Positions 9,003 through 17,126 of a stretch of DNA of 21,183 nt are shown piece after piece. Where the stretch lies: the NCBI GenBank assembly GCA_964450305.1, contig CAYVFB010000056.1, positions 1 through 21,183 on the forward strand, given 5' to 3'. A model generated the notes under the pieces. The model did no database searches. It was not told the DNA's origin and saw only the letters and a list, made by a program, of their open reading frames with translations. Each line of letters opens with the position of its first letter. The first letter of the stretch is position 1. Source of the stretch: JAAYJG01 sp964450305 (GTDB taxonomy: Bacteria; Bacillota; Clostridia; DSM-8532). The position numbers and the translations under genes were made by a program.

Positions 9003-9215
9003 ATTCCCGCGGTACCACCCTAATAGAAGAAACTCTTCCGCTTTTTGCCCTTAACGCGGCTGCATACGAATGCGGACTACTGAATTTCATCCGATCAGCT
9101 CCAGGTCGTCCTTCACCGTTTTTGTCAATCCAAAAGCGCTCTCAGTCACGACGCTTTCTCCCTGTGGGCAATCACGGCTACTCTTTCCTTTCATTGCCTT
9201 TTTGTTGATGATTTG
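8966..9215 (-). promoter_or_regulatory. T-box riboswitch controlling hisS-aspS
   Basis: The T-box core AGGGTGGTACCGCGGGA lies at 9005-9021 on the minus strand and is followed by a terminator (8966-9002). T-box leaders bind uncharged tRNA: a specifier codon pairs with the anticodon and the UGGN bulge pairs with the tRNA NCCA end, stabilising an antiterminator. Upstream is a stem I-like region in which CCGT (9174-9177) pairs with ACGG (9116-9119), flanked by AGTA and by GAAGGACGACCTGGAG. The best specifier reading is GAC (9108-9110), an aspartate codon; no His codon is seen there. The bulge base is U (9014), which can wobble-pair with the G73 typical of tRNA-Asp but not the C73 of tRNA-His. The T-box identification is firm; the specifier is inferred. 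Confidence 0.93.
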
Positions 9216-9221
9216 TATTTG

Positions 9222-9250
9222 ATTATAATGAAATTACATCCGCTTGTCAA
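9222..9250 (-). promoter_or_regulatory. Consensus sigma-A promoter for the T-box/hisS operon
   Basis: TTGACA (9245-9250), a 17-bp spacer and TATAAT (9222-9227) match the consensus exactly. Transcription would start near 9215, just upstream of the T-box. Strong constitutive initiation fits control by attenuation. Confidence 0.93.
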
Positions 9251-9375
9251 TGGGGGTGTTTTGGCCGGTTCAACCTTAAACACCAGTGATACGATGTTCA
9301 TCACCGACAGTAATATAAACCATTGGGCGGCTGTTTACTATATGTTACCGCCTGAGCGAATGCTCCTATTAAAGC

Positions 9376-10812
9376 TTAATTACTGTATTTCTCGAAGGTT
9401 CTGACGACTATCACGACGGCTTGCTCCCGGGTGGTGGTTCCCTTGGGAACGAAATCGCCCTTGATATTTGTCATTAAGCCATTCTTGCTCATAAATTTGA
9501 CAGACGGCAGCGCCCATTCAGATACAAGGCCTTCATCGGGATAGGCCTTCACATCATCAATGCTGAAGTCTGCATCCGGCTTCATCGCCTTTACCGCACG
9601 GTGCATCATTGCGGCAATCTGTTCACGGGTGATCAATTCGTTGGGAGCAAATCTCCCACCGCCAACACCGTTGACGATCCCCAGTGTATAGGCCTTATAA
9701 ATTTCAGGATTCTGAGTGTCGCTGAATGCGCTGGTATCCTGATAGGTGGCCTTTTCTCCGGTAACCTTTTCATAAAGGCGAACGACGACCTCGCTGAATT
9801 CTTCACGGGTAATCGGTCCCTGCATATTATCCCTGATCTTATCGGTAATAAAATCATATTCTGAAGCCTTGTTCAATTCATTGATGGCCCAGGAGCTTGC
9901 GCTCTTATATTGGTAAGCGGGTGTGCCAAGACGTATGGTTTCGGAAAAGGGTGATACAATACTTTTTTCAAGTACATTACTTTTAAAGAAAATCCGGAAG
10001 GAATATTCTTTCGCTTCGATGTTGACTTCTCCGAAACCTTTCGTATCCAGAGGTTTAACCTCTCCCCTGTTCTTCAGCAGCCCACTGCCTAATGTAACCA
10101 AATTGCCTCCCCCGTCGGAAGCCCATTTCCCATCTCCAGCCTTCCAGTCAATCACCGGCCAAACCTTCACCATACGATCCATGTTCGTAACGCTTTCCGG
10201 AATATCCCAGGATAACGAGAAATACGGAGCACCGGACTTGTCCTTCAGCAATTCGCATTTAGGGTTGAGAGGAGCTTCCAGGGTTTCCGGCAGAATTATC
10301 TCCGCGTTCTTCCCCACTGACGCAATTTCTGAGAAGGGCGATACAACATAGTAATATTTCCTGTCTTTATAATACTGATAAAGGTATCGAACCCGGAAGG
10401 AGTAGGTGTTCTCTGTAAAATTGAATCTGACGCTACTCGATATTCCCATGGCTGTATAGGGAATTTCACACTGTAAAACATTGTTCACATTATGCTGTGT
10501 ACTGTCCATATCAAGCATTGTTCTGCTTCTGCTAATCGAGCTGGAGCTCGTGGTCCAGGTTTCTCCTTCAGTATACCACGGTCCATCGTTGATTTTATAA
10601 TCAATCTCCGCAAAGACACTCCCAAATGATTGATCTCTGTACAATTTCGAGATGCTTTCCGGTTCGGTCCAGCGAACGGTGATAGGGTCTGTAGGCAGAG
10701 CATGGATATACCGGGGAGCCTCGAGCGAATCCGGTACTGCCTCTGCAGCATTGGCAGAAAGTGGAATCCGTACTAGTAGACAAAGCAACAACAGGATAAA
10801 TTTTCTGTTCAT
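9376..10812 (-). CDS. Exported surface protein with two Fn3-like segments and three SLH domains
   Basis: 478-residue protein with a signal peptide (Lys4, hydrophobic 5-18, likely cleavage after SANA at about 22). Residues 29-166 and 178-296 are two similar beta-rich, Fn3-like segments: each starts LEAP, has 'PES' near the front, a YSFR strand and ends in VSPFSE. Three S-layer homology domains follow at about 302-350, 360-410 and 421-474, with ITREEF, ITREQI and TTREQA signatures. SLH triplets usually anchor proteins to secondary cell-wall polymers, so this is probably a wall-bound protein; no enzymatic motif is seen. The ATG at 10812 is chosen over one at 10839 because AGGAG lies 7 nt upstream and the signal peptide then begins properly. 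Apparently monocistronic, with its own promoter. Confidence 0.9.
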   Translation of the reverse strand: MNRKFILLLLCLLVRIPLSANAAEAVPDSLEAPRYIHALPTDPITVRWTEPESISKLYRDQSFGSVFAEIDYKINDGPWYTEGETWTTSSSSISRSRTMLDMDSTQHNVNNVLQCEIPYTAMGISSSVRFNFTENTYSFRVRYLYQYYKDRKYYYVVSPFSEIASVGKNAEIILPETLEAPLNPKCELLKDKSGAPYFSLSWDIPESVTNMDRMVKVWPVIDWKAGDGKWASDGGGNLVTLGSGLLKNRGEVKPLDTKGFGEVNIEAKEYSFRIFFKSNVLEKSIVSPFSETIRLGTPAYQYKSASSWAINELNKASEYDFITDKIRDNMQGPITREEFSEVVVRLYEKVTGEKATYQDTSAFSDTQNPEIYKAYTLGIVNGVGGGRFAPNELITREQIAAMMHRAVKAMKPDADFSIDDVKAYPDEGLVSEWALPSVKFMSKNGLMTNIKGDFVPKGTTTREQAVVIVVRTFEKYSN

Positions 10813-10899
10813 GGCCTCTCTCCTCACATTACTCTCCATTCTGAAGATTGTTAAATCATTCTTATGACCGCTATATTAAGGTGTTCTGTACATTATTTA

Positions 10900-10928
10900 A
10901 CTATATTCCCCGGCAAATTAATTGTCAA
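10900..10928 (-). promoter_or_regulatory. Sigma-A promoter for the SLH protein gene
   Basis: TTGACA (10923-10928), a 17-bp spacer and TATAGT (10900-10905) lie on the minus strand, predicting a leader of about 80 nt before the start at 10812. The rest of the 10840-11061 gap is AT-rich with nothing else recognised. Confidence 0.82.
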
Positions 10929-11061
10929 TAGAAGTAAATTACTTATTTATGTGTTCCGATTCCACTGCGGTATGGAATGTTTTAATTTATGTTATATCCC
11001 TCTCGCTATTCGGCGATCCGGGACATTCACCCTTCTGACAAAACGTTTACGGTGCACATGA

Positions 11062-11103
11062 AAATGGCCCAATACACTTGGATAATAGTGTTTTGGGCCA
11101 TTT
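11062..11103 (-). terminator. Intrinsic terminator after rhaD
   Basis: A long hairpin: AAATGGCCCAA/TTGGGCCATTT (11 bp) continuing, past one mismatch, into ACACT/AGTGT around an 8-nt loop. It lies 22 bp beyond the rhaD stop and ends in TTTT on the minus strand. The near symmetry means it could also stop plus-strand transcripts. Confidence 0.8.
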
Positions 11104-11125
11104 ATACCAGCATTGGAGGTTGGAA

Positions 11126-12199
11126 TTACGGTTTTTTTTCTTTCGTTGCGGAATTCCCCAGCAGGCTTTTACGATATTGCTCGCTTTCCCAGTTACGGAT
11201 GAAGTCGGTTTCCCTGTCGCTCATGGTTTTCAGCGGCAGGTTGTTTTTCCGGATGCTCTCAACCACATAAACGAAGCCCAGAAGGGTTTCCTCCATGGTG
11301 AGCGCTTCCTTTTCATTGGTTCTATACAGTATTTCACCAGTGACCGTATTGATATTCAGCTTTTGGCTGGATCCATTGACGGCAATATTTCCATTGAGGT
11401 AAACCAGTTGATCCGGATATAAAGCCGTATTTTCGAAGAAAGAAAGCGTGATGTCGCGTCCCTTGAAGTAATCGATCAGGTATTGGGTTTTACTTTTGAA
11501 GACGCTCTCTCCCGTCGGCTCGATGTGAATTTCAGGGAAGGCTTCGTTCATATGAAAATAGTCCCGGATGGTACGGTTTACATCCTCATGCAGCGCAATG
11601 CACAAGTCGGCGGTATCGGCTGTTACCACAAGCCCGTGATTTTCCATGAAAATCACCTGTGGGAATTTTCCCGTCTGCTGTTTGTACGCTAGAATTTTCT
11701 GCTGCATCGAAAGCGTCAGCATAAAACCGGGGTTGATGTAGGGAATCCAGACAATACCGTATTCCTTGGCTAAAAAAATCGTATCCGCCAGCTCCCGTCC
11801 GTTTTTACTGCAGCAGATCATATTGGAATATACGGGGTGTGTATGTATTACGTGCTTTAGCAATATGGAATGAAAGCCCGCTTCCACTGAAGGACGCAAA
11901 GGCTTCAGCCCTTCCATCGGGATGACGCTGGCCCGGATAAACTCGCTGCTTTCCTTTTCAAAATCCCGGTTATCCGATACATCAACCTGTTGATGGTATT
12001 GACGGATTTTTTGATAATCCACCACCACATAGCCCTCGGTGGGGGTGATCTCCTTGAGCTTGAAGCCCGAAGCCTTTACGGCCATTTTATTGTCATCAAG
12101 CTTGACGGAGGTATTGCCGCCGCCGCCCTGCACCAGATCGGGTCTGTTGCCCACCGCCTGTGAAATTTTCTCAAGATCTTTTAATGGCTCCAAAAACAT
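11126..12199 (-). CDS. rhaD: Class II aldolase, probable rhamnulose-1-phosphate aldolase
   Basis: 357-residue member of the class II aldolase/adducin family. It has the phosphate-binding GGGGNTS (25-31), zinc ligands in HTHP (H119, H121) and a third His in ENHGLV (H188). It resembles the aldolase half of the fused aldolase/lactaldehyde dehydrogenase proteins of Bacillus (YuxG type), without the dehydrogenase half, and is longer than the E. coli RhaD (about 274). Splitting of L-rhamnulose-1-phosphate into DHAP and L-lactaldehyde is inferred mainly from the adjoining rhaA. The ATG at 12199 is preferred: the GTGAGGA at the rhaA stop serves as its ribosome binding site. A GTG at 12211 overlapping the rhaA stop is an alternative. 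Translational coupling with rhaA is likely. Confidence 0.85.
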   Translation of the reverse strand: MFLEPLKDLEKISQAVGNRPDLVQGGGGNTSVKLDDNKMAVKASGFKLKEITPTEGYVVVDYQKIRQYHQQVDVSDNRDFEKESSEFIRASVIPMEGLKPLRPSVEAGFHSILLKHVIHTHPVYSNMICCSKNGRELADTIFLAKEYGIVWIPYINPGFMLTLSMQQKILAYKQQTGKFPQVIFMENHGLVVTADTADLCIALHEDVNRTIRDYFHMNEAFPEIHIEPTGESVFKSKTQYLIDYFKGRDITLSFFENTALYPDQLVYLNGNIAVNGSSQKLNINTVTGEILYRTNEKEALTMEETLLGFVYVVESIRKNNLPLKTMSDRETDFIRNWESEQYRKSLLGNSATKEKKP

Positions 12200-12207
12200 C
12201 ACGTTCC

Positions 12208-13485
12208 TCACTTTCTGTCACTCAGAACCGTGTTCTCATAGCTTTTCACTTCATCGAGCCAGGCGGTGCCCACAGGAACATCGTTTTCCTGGCAGTACCG
12301 GTTCCAGACAGCAGCAAAGGGCAGTCCTTTGAATTCATCCATGAGCGCGAGACGGTTTCCGAGGTTGCCGCTGTTCTCGGCTTCAGCCAGCAGGTGGGTA
12401 GGCTCGAGCATGGCGTATAAAACAGATTTTAATGCAGCCCTGGTTCCTGTAACCCAGGCGGTAATACGGTTGATGGATGCATCAAAGAAATCAAGAGCGA
12501 TATGAACCCTGCCAAAGGCGTTACTGCGTTTGATTTCATGCATGATCGCAAGGGTGTCGTCATTGAACAGCACCACATGGTCGCTGTCCCAGCGCACGCC
12601 ACGGCTGACATGTAAAAGCAGCTGCTCCTTATAGGTTAAAATGGAAGAAATTTTATCATAAATGTTTTCCATGGGATGGAAATGGCCGGCGTCCAGGCAC
12701 AGAATCACCTTTGGGTTGCTGAACACATAGCCCATATAAAACTCGTGGGAGCCTACAACATAGCTTTCACTGCCAATGCCGAAAAGCTTGGATTCCACCG
12801 CATCAACCAGGTATTCCGGGTTGAATTCCGCTGTCAGAACCTCATCGAGCGCTTCTTTCAGAATGCGGCGTTTTGTATGCCTGTCGGCCGGGATGTCCTT
12901 GGAGCCGTCGGGAATCCAGATATTGTTCACACAGGGGGTATTCAATTGCTCACCCATTTTCGCGGCAATTTCACGGCAGCGCTTGCCATGTTCAATCCAG
13001 TATTTACGAATTCCGTTGTCCGGGCTTGCCAGGGTATATCCGGTATCTGCCTGGGGATGAGAAAAATAGGTGGGGTTGAAATCCAGGCCAATTCCTTTTT
13101 CCCCGGCCCAGGCCACCCAGTTTTGAAAATGTTCTATGGTCAGAGCATCTCTGCCCACCGGTTTGCCATCGGTTTCAGCGTAGATCGCATGGAGATTCAC
13201 CTTGTGTTTGCCCGGGATCAGGCTTAATGCCTTGTTCAAATCCTGACGAAGCTCCGCGCCGTTGCGTGCCCTTCCCGGGTAATTTCCCGTTGCCATAATG
13301 CCGCCGCCGGACAGCCCCGCCGAGGATTCAAAGCCCGCTACATCATCACCCTGCCAGCAATGCAGGGATATCCGGACCTTTTTAATTTCCTCCATCACTT
13401 TTTCCGTATCAACACCATATTGCGCGTATACCTCTTTTGCCGCATCGTATGCCTGGTTCACCTTATCTCCATTAAAAACGAACAT
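12208..13485 (-). CDS. rhaA: L-rhamnose isomerase
   Basis: Converts L-rhamnose to L-rhamnulose, the first step of rhamnose catabolism, in the cytoplasm. The 425-residue protein is collinear with E. coli RhaA (419): SLHCWQGDDVAGFE, GGIMATGNYPG, LNLHAIY-like segment, DAVESKLFGIGSESY, CLDAGHFHP, VRWDSDHVV and LDFFDASINR, which include the metal-binding Glu, Asp and His residues of the TIM-barrel active site. The ATG at 13485 is chosen over one 66 bp upstream because GGAGG sits 7 nt before it and the homologues begin here. First gene of a two-gene operon with rhaD. Rhamnulokinase, transporter and regulator genes are not in the window. Confidence 0.96.
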   Translation of the reverse strand: MFVFNGDKVNQAYDAAKEVYAQYGVDTEKVMEEIKKVRISLHCWQGDDVAGFESSAGLSGGGIMATGNYPGRARNGAELRQDLNKALSLIPGKHKVNLHAIYAETDGKPVGRDALTIEHFQNWVAWAGEKGIGLDFNPTYFSHPQADTGYTLASPDNGIRKYWIEHGKRCREIAAKMGEQLNTPCVNNIWIPDGSKDIPADRHTKRRILKEALDEVLTAEFNPEYLVDAVESKLFGIGSESYVVGSHEFYMGYVFSNPKVILCLDAGHFHPMENIYDKISSILTYKEQLLLHVSRGVRWDSDHVVLFNDDTLAIMHEIKRSNAFGRVHIALDFFDASINRITAWVTGTRAALKSVLYAMLEPTHLLAEAENSGNLGNRLALMDEFKGLPFAAVWNRYCQENDVPVGTAWLDEVKSYENTVLSDRK

Positions 13486-13540
13486 GAAAAACCCTCCTGC
13501 CCCATTCATTTGTGGTTTCACTTCGAATGCATATGGTTCC

Positions 13541-13569
13541 ATTGTAAACAATTTAGCTGTTCATTTCAA
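13541..13569 (-). promoter_or_regulatory. Likely promoter of rhaA-rhaD
   Basis: TTGAAA (13564-13569), a 17-bp spacer and TACAAT (13541-13546) on the minus strand. The -35 box begins immediately after the lipA stop codon. No clear operator or cre site was recognised in the remaining leader. Confidence 0.7.
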
Positions 13570-14484
13570 TCATACTTTTTGTTTATTTTGTATAACCTCA
13601 TTTGTAGAATTGATCAATTCCCTGTTCGTTTCGTTGTTAAGAGCTTGCTCGGCCATGTAGGAGCTTCTGACCAGCGGTCCGGAAGCAACATGGAGAAAAC
13701 CCATTTCACAGGCTTTTATCCGGTAAAAATCAAACTGCTCCGGTCGGATGTATTCCACTACGGAGTGATGTCTGGCAGAAGGTGCCAGATATTGCCCGAT
13801 GGTTAGGAAATCACATTTGACCTTCCTCAAATCAGATAAAACCTGCAGCACTTCCTCGGGTTTTTCCCCCAGCCCCACCATTATGCCGGATTTTGTATAA
13901 ATCGAGGAGTCCATTTCCTTTACGCGGCCAATGAGTTCCAGGGATCGGTGGTAACTGGCTTGTGGCCTCACTTCGGAATAAAGCTCAGGAACGGTTTCAA
14001 CATTGTGGTTGATGATCTGGGGGTGCGCTTCAACGACTTTTCGAAGAGCCTGAGCATCCCCCTGGAAATCGGGAATTAAAACCTCGATGGTCACCTGGGG
14101 CGATTGGTTGCGGATAGCGCTCACGACGCAGGCGAAATGATCTGCACCACCATCGGGTAAATCATCACGGGTAACCGAGGTGATCACCGCATGCTTCAAG
14201 CCTAAGGCTTTCACAGCCTGTGCCACATGCTCCGGCTCGTTTTGATCCACCGGCTGTGACTTTCCCTTGGTTACATTACAAAAAGTACAGCCTCGGGTGC
14301 AAACACTTCCCAGTATCATGAAGGTGGCGGTTTTCCGCCCGAAGCATTCCCCACGGTTTGGACACGCTGCTTCGTCGCAGACCGTATTGAGGTGGAACTT
14401 TTCCAATAATTCCTTTACATATTCATAACCGGCCGTGGAATGGGCTTTTACCCGAAGCCATTGCGGTTTTGGTACTCTGTTCAT
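13570..14484 (-). CDS. lipA: Lipoyl synthase
   Basis: Radical SAM enzyme that inserts two sulfurs into octanoyl groups on lipoyl domains. The auxiliary cluster motif is C36-x4-C41-x5-C47 (CDEAACPNRGEC) and the SAM cluster motif is C62-x3-C66-x2-C69 (CTRGCTFC). The C-terminal RSSY (273-276) supplies the conserved serine ligand of the auxiliary cluster. Length (304) is normal. AGAGG lies 7 nt before the ATG at 14484. It lies 163 bp downstream of lipB, so the two make a complete octanoylation-sulfuration route needed for lipoylated dehydrogenases or the glycine cleavage H protein, none of which is in the window. Confidence 0.97.
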   Translation of the reverse strand: MNRVPKPQWLRVKAHSTAGYEYVKELLEKFHLNTVCDEAACPNRGECFGRKTATFMILGSVCTRGCTFCNVTKGKSQPVDQNEPEHVAQAVKALGLKHAVITSVTRDDLPDGGADHFACVVSAIRNQSPQVTIEVLIPDFQGDAQALRKVVEAHPQIINHNVETVPELYSEVRPQASYHRSLELIGRVKEMDSSIYTKSGIMVGLGEKPEEVLQVLSDLRKVKCDFLTIGQYLAPSARHHSVVEYIRPEQFDFYRIKACEMGFLHVASGPLVRSSYMAEQALNNETNRELINSTNEVIQNKQKV

Positions 14485-14647
14485 TGTTCAGCCTCTTTTC
14501 ATAATGATTTCTCTGAATCTGTAAACAAGCTTAAGTAAATAACTTGTAATGTTTAGGACCCAGACCGGTCTTTATAAGGTTTTTTAGTCAGGAATTGAAA
14601 AAGTGGCAGGCAGTTACAAATTATTTTAATTAATGCCCCCCCACTGC

Positions 14648-15295
14648 TCATATTGAATCTGCTTCGAAGCATTCGCAGAAAACCTCGGCAGTTCTTTGAA
14701 ACAGTTTATCCATATCCTGCTTTTGTCCGGTCAGCTTTTCCAGCGATGTTACCCCCCTGTCTGAAAGCCCGCAGGGAACAATCCATTGGAAATGGGAAAG
14801 GTCGGTGTTCACATTAAAGGCAAACCCATGCATCGTGGTCCACTTTTTCACCTGTATGCCGATGGCTGTTATTTTTTCGGCACCCACCCATACACCGGTG
14901 TAGGTTTTGTCACCCCGCTCAGCGTTGATACCATAATCCTGCTGCAACAGCCTGATAAAAGTGTTTTCTATTCTTCCTACAAAATCATGAATATCCCTGC
15001 CCCAGTGATTCAGGTTCATAATCGGGTAGCCCACAATCTGCCCAGGACCGTGGTAGGTGACATCCCCCCCGCGGTTAACCTGAACCGTCGAAACTCCCAA
15101 TCTCAACCGTTCTTGCTCGGGCAGAAGAATATGTTCCTGCACACCCCTCACCCCAAGCGTTATCACCGGAGGGTGCTCGACCAAAAGCAGAGTATCCCTG
15201 CCTTCGCCGGATGAAACCTTCTGCCACAGTTGGGTTTGAACCTCCAGCGCCTCCATGTAGTCCATTCTGCCAAGTTTGATAATCTCCAGCTTCAA
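14648..15295 (-). CDS. lipB: Octanoyl-[acyl carrier protein]:protein octanoyltransferase
   Basis: Transfers octanoate from acyl carrier protein to lipoyl domains, the step before LipA. Visible are RGGDVTYHGPGQ (75-86), the catalytic Lys141 in EKITAIGIQ and the catalytic Cys175 in VPCGLSD. With a TTG start at 15295 the protein is 215 residues, close to E. coli LipB (213); GGAGG lies exactly 7 nt upstream and the protein begins MKLEIIKLG. An ATG at 15328 would add 11 residues but sits upstream of this ribosome binding site and has none of its own. The 163-bp gap before lipA holds no obvious terminator; only weak promoter-like boxes are present there. Confidence 0.95.
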   Translation of the reverse strand: MKLEIIKLGRMDYMEALEVQTQLWQKVSSGEGRDTLLLVEHPPVITLGVRGVQEHILLPEQERLRLGVSTVQVNRGGDVTYHGPGQIVGYPIMNLNHWGRDIHDFVGRIENTFIRLLQQDYGINAERGDKTYTGVWVGAEKITAIGIQVKKWTTMHGFAFNVNTDLSHFQWIVPCGLSDRGVTSLEKLTGQKQDMDKLFQRTAEVFCECFEADSI

Positions 15296-15354
15296 ATATA
15301 TAACCTCCAGGAAAATGTTTAAATTCAACAGTATTTTCAGCTTTTAATAATTCT

Positions 15355-15383
15355 ATATTATGCTATCAAGCAGGAGAATTCAA
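15355..15383 (-). promoter_or_regulatory. Possible promoter of lipB
   Basis: TTGAAT (15378-15383), a 17-bp spacer and TAATAT (15355-15360) on the minus strand; CATAAT overlapping at 15-bp spacing is an alternative -10. It lies between the upstream terminator and the lipB start, where a promoter is expected. Confidence 0.5.
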
Positions 15384-15400
15384 ATGAAAAAGCCATAGCC

Positions 15401-15456
15401 AAAAAAAGGCCTGAACATCCACGAACATGGTTTATGTTTCGCTATGTCAGGCCTTT
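15401..15456 (-). terminator. Intrinsic terminator after the symporter gene
   Basis: AAAGGCCTGA and TCAGGCCTTT form a 10-bp stem, with an inner CGAAACAT/ATGTTCG pairing, followed on the minus strand by TTTTTTT. It lies 33 bp after the symporter stop and separates that operon from lipB. Confidence 0.9.
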
Positions 15457-15489
15457 CATTTTATCAGGTTTCAGGTCAATAGTTTCTCT

Positions 15490-17103
15490 TTAAGACCGAA
15501 CTATGCCAGAGAAACACTTGTGGAGATGTTCTTCATCTAAATCAGGTTTTGTAAGCAAGCCCACAACAACCGTAACAATAATAGACACCGTTAGCGCAAT
15601 AACAATCGGATCCACAAACGCCAGGGTCGACGCTGCAGGCGCAAGGGTGTCCACTCCAAACAACACTTTACACAATCCCAGAACCTGGGATTCCTTGGTA
15701 TGAATGAACAACATCCACAGCGCACTGGTACCAAAGCCTGCCAGCATCCCTGAAACTGCAGCTTTTTTGGACATTTTCCGGAAATAGATAGCCCCTACAT
15801 ACAAAGGCAGGAAGCAGGACGCACAGACCCCAAAAAACAGCCCGGTGCTGATGGCGATTGCACCATTCCATACCGATGGAAGGACATAGGCCAGGATGAT
15901 GGTAAGAATGATTGCTACCAGCATTCCCGTTCTGGACATAAGCATGGAGCTTTTTTCACTTCTGTTCTCATTGTTGAACATATCCCTTCCGAATGCTGTT
16001 CCAATGGCATGAAACTGAGAGCTGAGGGTGGACATGCCCGCTGCCACAATAACGATCAGAAAAACAGGCAGAAACCAGGCCGGCATGATTTCACCCACGA
16101 AATCACCCATGATATAATCCGCACCTCCGGAATACACTTCAGCAATCTTTTGATGTTTTTCGAAGAAGAACACATTTGACAATGCACCCGCTGCAAAGGC
16201 CACCCCTGTCATAAACAGGATAAACAGGCCCCCGACCGGAACGGCGCGATTGATCTCTCTGTCGCTTTTAACAGTCATGAACCTGACCACCAGCTGAGGC
16301 TGAGCGAGCACGCCAATACCCACGCCGAGAACAAGAGAGGAGATGACCGCCCACCAGTTCACTGAAAACAATTCGGGCATGGATGCCCATCCATTGAAGC
16401 CCGGCGGCAGCTTTACACTTTTTATTTGTTCAAGAACCAGCGGATCGTTCATCATGTTTGTCAATTTCTGATGAGCCGCCGTAAAACCTCCCAGCCTGCT
16501 GTAAACGGTGATGATAAACACCAGCATGCCAATAAACATGAGGGTGCCCTGGAAGGCGTCTGTATACATAACACCCTTCAGCCCGCCAAAGAAAACATAC
16601 AATGCGCAAATTGCAGCAAAGAAAAATAATGCCGTGTTATAGTCAATGCCCAGATTTGATTTGATAAAGGTTGCTGCGCCTATCATAACAGCCGCAGCGT
16701 AAACCGGCATCAGAAAAAAGATAATGCATGCCGCGAAACGCTGAATGAATTTGGATTGGTATCTGGCACCGATAAATTCCGGGAAGGTATGAGCATCGAG
16801 GTTCAGACCCATTCTCCTTGTGCGTCTTCCAAAGAAAACGAATGCGACGAAAATTCCCAGAAATATATTGAAAAAGGTTAGCCACAGAAGGCTCATGCCA
16901 AAGCGGGCAGCTGTGCCCCCAAAGCCAATGATTGCCGATGTGCTGATAAATGCCGCTCCGTAGGAGAGCGCCATGATGGCCGGATGAATTTTTCTTCCGC
17001 CAATCAGATAATCCTGTGCATTTTTTGTGTTGCGATACCCCAGGTAACCCAGATAGCCCACAATTGCCACATAGATGATTGTCACAATAATTTTAGCAAT
17101 CAT
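15490..17103 (-). CDS. Sodium:solute symporter family (SSS) permease
   Basis: 537-residue polytopic membrane protein with about 13 hydrophobic helices. The N-terminal block around GRKIHPAIMALSYGAAFIST (36-55) and the family signature GGLKGVMYTDAFQG (173-186) place it in the SSS/PutP-PanF family, which imports small organic solutes with sodium. The substrate cannot be told from sequence; acetate, amino acids, pantothenate or a sugar acid are all possible. AGGGGG lies about 9 nt before the ATG at 17103. It starts 23 bp after a 59-residue membrane protein gene on the same strand, and the two end in a strong terminator, so they form a two-gene operon. Confidence 0.93.
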   Translation of the reverse strand: MIAKIIVTIIYVAIVGYLGYLGYRNTKNAQDYLIGGRKIHPAIMALSYGAAFISTSAIIGFGGTAARFGMSLLWLTFFNIFLGIFVAFVFFGRRTRRMGLNLDAHTFPEFIGARYQSKFIQRFAACIIFFLMPVYAAAVMIGAATFIKSNLGIDYNTALFFFAAICALYVFFGGLKGVMYTDAFQGTLMFIGMLVFIITVYSRLGGFTAAHQKLTNMMNDPLVLEQIKSVKLPPGFNGWASMPELFSVNWWAVISSLVLGVGIGVLAQPQLVVRFMTVKSDREINRAVPVGGLFILFMTGVAFAAGALSNVFFFEKHQKIAEVYSGGADYIMGDFVGEIMPAWFLPVFLIVIVAAGMSTLSSQFHAIGTAFGRDMFNNENRSEKSSMLMSRTGMLVAIILTIILAYVLPSVWNGAIAISTGLFFGVCASCFLPLYVGAIYFRKMSKKAAVSGMLAGFGTSALWMLFIHTKESQVLGLCKVLFGVDTLAPAASTLAFVDPIVIALTVSIIVTVVVGLLTKPDLDEEHLHKCFSGIVRS

Positions 17104-17126
17104 TTTCCAACCCCCTTAAAGCTCAG

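Noticed and set aside
9260..9375. GGCGG/CCGCC hairpin after the SLH gene as a terminator
   Set aside because: Five-bp stem, 17-nt loop and no T run.
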